Below are positions 59,987 to 64,000 of a DNA stretch of 64,000 nt, in pieces. The notes beneath the pieces are model-generated. The model was not told where the DNA came from. It ran no database searches and worked only from the letters and a program-made list of their open reading frames with translations. A program made the translations under genes and the position numbers. The stretch covers positions 248,001-312,000 of the forward strand of contig NJFT01000009.1 of NCBI GenBank assembly GCA_002221725.1. The letters are read 5' to 3'. The DNA is from Scedosporium boydii (lineage: Eukaryota; Ascomycota; Sordariomycetes; Microascales; Microascaceae). Within the stretch, counting starts at the first letter, position 1. The number at the start of each line of letters is the position of its first letter.

Positions 59987-61018
59987 ATGTTGACCTCGCT
60001 CGCACGGGCGTCCCTTCGCCGGGTCGTCTCCCTCCCCCTCCGCCCATTGACTGCCCCCGTCGCGGCGCGTGCCGTCCTCCTCGCCCCCGCCGTTCGGACG
60101 CAACAACCCTTCAGCACGACTAGCTGGGCCCACGAAGCTGCCAAGGGAAAGTCGACCAAGGGCGCTGCCAAGAAGAAGACGACGAAGAAGACAACCAAGG
60201 CTGCTTCGACCAAGGCGAAGGCCAAGGCCAAGCCTAAGCCTAAGCCGAAGCCCAAGAAGAAGAAGGTGCTGACGCCCGAGGAGAAGGCTAAGAAGGAGGT
60301 TAGGGAGCTGAAGGTAGCGGCCCTGCTTAATGAGCCGGCGAAGCTGCCTGGGACGAGCTGGCTTGTGTACGTGACGCAGGAGCTGAAGGGAAAGTCTGTT
60401 GGGGGAGATCTTGCGGGTAGGACGAGGGCCGTGAGAGAGGCGTTTAGGTCGCTGTCGTCGTATGAGCTCGAGGTATGTCGAGGAAAAGAAAACCTCCCCG
60501 AAGCCCCCCTCAACCACCGTTTTCTCGGTATTCTGCTTCATGTGAACCCGACTCTAACTTTGTCTGTGACAGCGTCTCCAAGAAACAGCTGAGAGCAATC
60601 GCCAGGCCAACATCGACGCCTACAAGACCTGGGTCGAGAGCCACTCGGCCGAGGAGATCTACAAGGCCAACCTCGCGCGCGGCCGCCTCAGCCGCAAGTA
60701 CAACAAGTCGCACCGCAAGATCACCGACGAGCGCCTTCCCAAGAGGCCGCTGACGGCCTACTCCCTCTTCGTCAAGGCGCGGTGGGCGAGCGGCGATGTG
60801 TCCAACGTGGCTAGCACTGCGGCGGGGGCTGCTCGCATACTGGCGGATGAGTGGAAGGCTTTGGCTGAGTCGGAGAAGAAGGTACGTTGTCGTCTCTATG
60901 ATTTTCGGGCTTTGAAGTTGGGAGATATGCTGATGTGCGTTGTTTTTAGCCTTATCTGGACCAGGCGGCTGCTGATGCGGCGAGATATGCGGAGGAGAAG
61001 AAGGAATTCTCTGACTAG
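59987..61018 (+). CDS. Mitochondrial two-HMG-box protein
   Basis: Three exons: 59987-60472, 60573-60881 and 60950-61018, total 287 aa. The N-terminus MLTSLARASLRRVVSLPLRPL is Arg-rich, without acids, a typical mitochondrial targeting signal, followed by a QPFSTT site-like region. Residues about 50-95 are an extreme Lys/Ala/Thr/Pro linker (repeated KA and KP). Two HMG-type DNA-binding boxes follow: box A from PGTSWLVYVTQELKG to YKTWVES, and box B from LPKRPLTAYSLFVKARWASG to EEKKEF. The layout resembles yeast Abf2 and filamentous-fungal mtHMG proteins, which package mitochondrial DNA. Introns: GTATGT...GACAG and GTACGT...TTTAG, both phase 0. This is not a mating-type gene: the boxes and targeting signal differ from MAT HMG proteins. 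Confidence 0.9.
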
Positions 61019-61626
61019 TCCAGACAACTCGGTCGCGATCGAGAACGGATCTGTCTTGTTATTCCCCTCCCCCCCAAGTTGTGGGCTGTCCATGGTTCTG
61101 TATCCAAATTCCTAATTTCCTTGCGTTGGTCTCTGTAGCTTTTCCTGTTTTCTAAGTAGCCGGAGCGCTTGGTTTCCTTCTTCCTTCTTCCTCCTTCCTC
61201 CTCAGCTTTATTCCCATGTCTGTAGTATTACGAGCGCTGTGGGTATTGTCTGTTCTGTGTGTCAATACATTAGGTTTTAGGATGTTGCGATTTTCTTGCC
61301 AGTGATTTCTATTCATTGCTATGTTGCTGTATACCTGAATCAAAAACGATGTCGTTTTCGTCGCGTATTCATGGGCCCCGTCCCAATGCTAATCAAATGA
61401 CTACCTGCCACCGATACGATCCCCAGTACTCATGATCTCGTTACTTCGATCTCGTAGCCAAGTTCGTCAGTCGTAACCAAACCGCCTGCCTATCCTTTAC
61501 ACCTATCATGCTCTCCTACACCCATGCCCCCATGACCCGTCCGAATCATTAAACAAAAAAGGAGGAGAGAAAAAAGGAGAGAAAAAGGAAATAAACAAGA
61601 AAAAGGTGGCCTTCGATATATATACT
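61019..61626. other. Intergenic 3' region
   Basis: Downstream of the HMG gene and of the convergent unknown gene. Contains CTTCTTCCTCCTTCC and GAGAAAAAAGGAGAG simple tracts. No gene is seen. Confidence 0.5.
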
Positions 61627-62832
61627 TCAACCAATACTCATCCCCTCGTTGATATTCCTCCTCCCCCGCGCAGCCACCACAATCTTAGGCTCCCCATCAT
61701 CGCCTATCCAATATATATCCATATACTTGAGCCTCCTCACAGTCGCAAGGTAGAGTAGCAAGTACATGTGCCCGGCAATCTTGCCCCAGCAATACGTGCG
61801 TATCCAATCCAGCGACTCGTCCCGACGACACCAGACGCCCCAGCCGGCGGAACCACCACGGATCCAATGGGCGAGAAAGACCCAGGCTTGCCACCTCGAC
61901 TCGACGTCCCAAGACGAGCAGTCCAAGAGCCAGTATCCACGCTCAAACGGGCGGCGGGACAGGTCTACGAGGCTGTCCGGGCGGTAGCGTTTGTCGAGGT
62001 CAAGGTGTCGCGCTAGATTCTCGAGGCGGGGGGTGAGGAGCGAGGCGGCGGTCATGGTAGCCTCGGATATGGGCGGCTCGGGAGGGAAGATGCCCAGGGC
62101 GTCTGGGTGGATGTCTTTTATAGTTGCTGGAGGCTCGTCTAGCATGAGTAGGGACTCGCTCATGCTCCGGGTGGGTTGGGGAATTTTGGGTCGGAAGGCG
62201 CCCTGGTCAGATTGGTGACGCCTGAGGGGGGTGGTAGGTGGCCGGCGGTCCTGATCAGGCTTGTGAAACTTTGCGACCTTTCCAGGACGAGGGGCGGTGT
62301 TGTCTGGCTCATTCTGGCATTCTTCTACAGTTTCATCAAGCGGCCGCTTAACTGGGCGAGCCGCAGGCTTGATCTGCTGCAGGTAATGTTCGAGAATGCG
62401 CGTCGGGGAGCAGAATATATCGACGGCTACGGAGCAGGCGGCATACGAGTCCGGAACCTCGTCTATAATATCTTGACTGCTCAGCGGTTGAGAGCTCGGG
62501 ACCTCGTTGCTGCAGATGCTGTCTCCTGGCTCTGGGAGCAGTACGTGCCTCTTGGGAGAAGCGTGCACGAAGCTGCCGTGGTCGAAAGATTGAGAGAAGC
62601 CGGTATCAGGAGTGAAGGCAACATGGATACTCCCCAGCTCGGATGCGGCTGCTTCCTCGGGAGGGACCTCATCGCCGTTGTCATCGATATCCAGTTTTGT
62701 CACACGAGCGGGCATGAAGCTGAGATAGCCAGACGCAAGACTTCGGTATCGCGCGTCGTCCTCCGAGGTGCACGGGGCCGATATATGGACGAGAATCTCG
62801 ACATCATCCTCCCTGTGATCCCTGTGATCCAT
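61627..62832 (-). CDS. Uncharacterised conserved fungal protein
   Basis: Single exon on the minus strand, 401 aa from ATG 62832 (the frame extends 4 codons upstream to a TTG). The N-terminus MDHRDHREDDVEILVHISAPCT with DDARYRSLASGYLSF looks conserved. The middle (about 60-250) is disordered, acidic then basic, with KRPLDETVEE and a PKIPQPTRSMSES stretch. The C-terminal third is folded and aromatic-rich: RYRPDSLVDLSRRPFERGYWLLDCSSWD, WQAWVFLAHWIRGGSAGWGVWCRRD, DWIRTYCWGKIAGHMYLLLYLATVRRLKYMDIYWIGDDGEPKIVV. I do not recognise the family. The hydrophobic HMYLLLYLAT is too short and mixed for a confident membrane segment. The conserved C-terminal block suggests a real gene. Confidence 0.78.
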   Translation of the reverse strand: MDHRDHREDDVEILVHISAPCTSEDDARYRSLASGYLSFMPARVTKLDIDDNGDEVPPEEAAASELGSIHVAFTPDTGFSQSFDHGSFVHASPKRHVLLPEPGDSICSNEVPSSQPLSSQDIIDEVPDSYAACSVAVDIFCSPTRILEHYLQQIKPAARPVKRPLDETVEECQNEPDNTAPRPGKVAKFHKPDQDRRPPTTPLRRHQSDQGAFRPKIPQPTRSMSESLLMLDEPPATIKDIHPDALGIFPPEPPISEATMTAASLLTPRLENLARHLDLDKRYRPDSLVDLSRRPFERGYWLLDCSSWDVESRWQAWVFLAHWIRGGSAGWGVWCRRDESLDWIRTYCWGKIAGHMYLLLYLATVRRLKYMDIYWIGDDGEPKIVVAARGRRNINEGMSIG

Positions 62833-63923
62833 GGCTTGTCGCAAGGAAAACGGTGTTGGCCAGAGCGTTCGTATACGATATAACCATGACGAGAGAGTTT
62901 GTATGTCAACTTCGCGTGAATGCCTCGCGACGGTTTTCTGGAATTAAGGTTTCGGTGAATGGGGTTTCACTTCGGTATCGTCGTCGAGCGTGATCAATAT
63001 ATATTTACAACGATGTGAGGAAGAGTTTAGAAGGAGGGAAGGAAACGGTAATGACTGAAGTAGCATGACGGGTGCCATTAACGATCAGGTGTTTTGAAGA
63101 AGTTGGCCATGGCGGTCTCTGGGCGAGGGGGACCGTCCCACTATTAACTTTCAGCGATTGAAGTGGTCGAGATGGAGCAAAGCAGCTCTAATAAAGACGC
63201 GTCGGGGAGTGGACGTGTCTTGGTGCCAAAGGTCAAAAGAGAACAGCGCAAGTCGCAACGCTACTTGACCACTAGCACCAGCACTAGGTAGCCACAGCCT
63301 GTGGTCGGGCCAACCGGAGGGTCAAGATCATTCTTAGTGCGGTTGCCAACCTGATGGTCGGTCTAATCATCAAGGTCTCGGCTCTAGGCGGCAGGTTGCA
63401 GGTCAGTCCTCCACTCCAAGAGTCCAAGTGCGTGTCTTGTGGAATCATGGTGTCTCTTAGTCTTTGTGCCTTTGTGCCTGGCGGCCTTGGATTGGTGGGG
63501 TTAAATTGGCTCAAGTCAAAGTTGGAGCATGCAAAACGCAAATTGTGGTGGGGTTCAAATTGCTCTCTCCAAATTTCCTGACACCAGGCATCAGGGGGAG
63601 GACAGATGGCAGGCGGAATGTGGTAGGTGGAATGTGGCAGATGGCAGATGGCAGACGACAGGCGGCGGACGACAGACCAACAACAACCGTCAATTGCATT
63701 TACCCCAGGAAATTTATTAGTTGGGGACCCTGAGTTGGGAACTTGGGAGCCTGGGATCAAGACAACGAACCATTGCGAGTTCCCGTAAACAACACCTCAC
63801 CTCAATATCAATTGATCCAGCCAACATCTTTACCCCGTCTCGTCTGCAATTCTCCAACATTTCGCTCTCACTATAGCCTTGCAACCGCACACCTCCAAAC
63901 TCTCACCACTCCCACCGCCCCAA
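62833..63923. other. Divergent upstream region
   Basis: Between the unknown gene and the gene starting at 63924. Contains a degenerate GGCAGATGGCAGAT/GGCGGACGACAG tandem stretch at about 63603-63672 and an ATCAATTGAT element at 63807-63816. The last 100 bases are C/T/A-rich leader. No gene is seen. Confidence 0.5.
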
Positions 63924-64000
63924 ATGGCTCAAACAACGGAAGAAAAGAAAGCCAACCTTGGCAAAGTCCTCGTCATCGGCGGCAACGGCTTCCTGGGCCA
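63924..64000 (+). CDS. erg26: Probable sterol C-3 dehydrogenase (Erg26), 5' fragment
   Basis: Only the first 25 codons are in the window: MAQTTEEKKANLGKVLVIG followed by GNGFLG. GGNGFLG is the NAD(P)-binding Rossmann start (GxxGxxG) of extended short-chain dehydrogenases. The spacing and flanking KVLVIGGxGFLG resemble fungal Erg26 (sterol-4-alpha-carboxylate 3-dehydrogenase, decarboxylating), an ergosterol step after CYP51. Other extended SDR enzymes begin in a similar way, so the specific name is tentative. The ATG context (CCAAATGGC) is good. Confidence 0.5.
   Translation, partial: MAQTTEEKKANLGKVLVIGGNGFLG

Noticed and set aside
59987..61018. Mating-type HMG gene
   Set aside because: Two HMG boxes, a mitochondrial targeting signal and a Lys-rich linker fit an Abf2/mtHMG protein, and no MAT neighbours (APN2, SLA2) are present.

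Overview
The window is nuclear DNA of a filamentous ascomycete (Pezizomycotina), most likely a Sordariomycete. It has short GT-AG introns (about 50-170 nt) with CTAAC-type branch sites, compact housekeeping genes separated by 0.3-7 kb of non-coding DNA, and protein signatures of that group: a CYP51B-type sterol demethylase, KAR9, a conserved serine-rich protein, DUF3074, and an APH-like kinase. The class is inferred from protein character only. Exon boundaries were built by hand from reading frame, splice consensus and family homology, and phase was checked for each gene.

Left part (1-28 kb): an F-box-type gene at the left edge. A decayed, partly tandem repeat tract follows (about 1.8-4.4 kb). 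Next come a coiled-coil CENP-K-like kinetochore gene, a DUF3074 gene, and CYP51 (ergosterol synthesis, minus strand) convergent with it. PCNA, a frameshifted APH-like kinase relic, pyridoxal kinase, dUTPase, a triple-KH RNA-binding protein, a small ABM-fold protein and a GPI-anchored Kre9/Knh1-like wall protein complete this part.

Middle (29-50 kb): a large RecQ helicase (BLM/Sgs1/QDE-3 type) convergent with a KAR9 homologue. A gene-poor stretch of almost 7 kb (38.2-45.0 kb) holds at most one small gene. After it come a conserved serine-rich protein and the proteasome ATPase Rpt4.

Right part (49-64 kb): 5.4 kb of accessory DNA contains a broken gene, a diverged second copy of the rpt4 downstream flank, and a stretch (52.3-53.7 kb) of unknown and possibly foreign origin. 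Beyond it are GFA1 (first enzyme of chitin precursor synthesis), the proteasome beta-7 subunit Pre4 divergent from a two-HMG-box mitochondrial protein, an unknown 401-aa protein, and the first codons of what looks like the sterol dehydrogenase Erg26.

The genes do not form one pathway or a secondary-metabolite cluster. Loose functional themes are DNA replication and repair (PCNA, dUTPase, RecQ, mitochondrial HMG protein), proteasome (Rpt4, Pre4), ergosterol (CYP51, Erg26) and cell wall (GFA1, Kre9-like). The most distinctive unexplained features are two short sequence families scattered through the gene-poor DNA: a 7-bp-period GTACGAAGTAC element and an ATCAATTGAT palindrome. Neither occurs inside the solid coding genes. 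I found no convincing new biological system.
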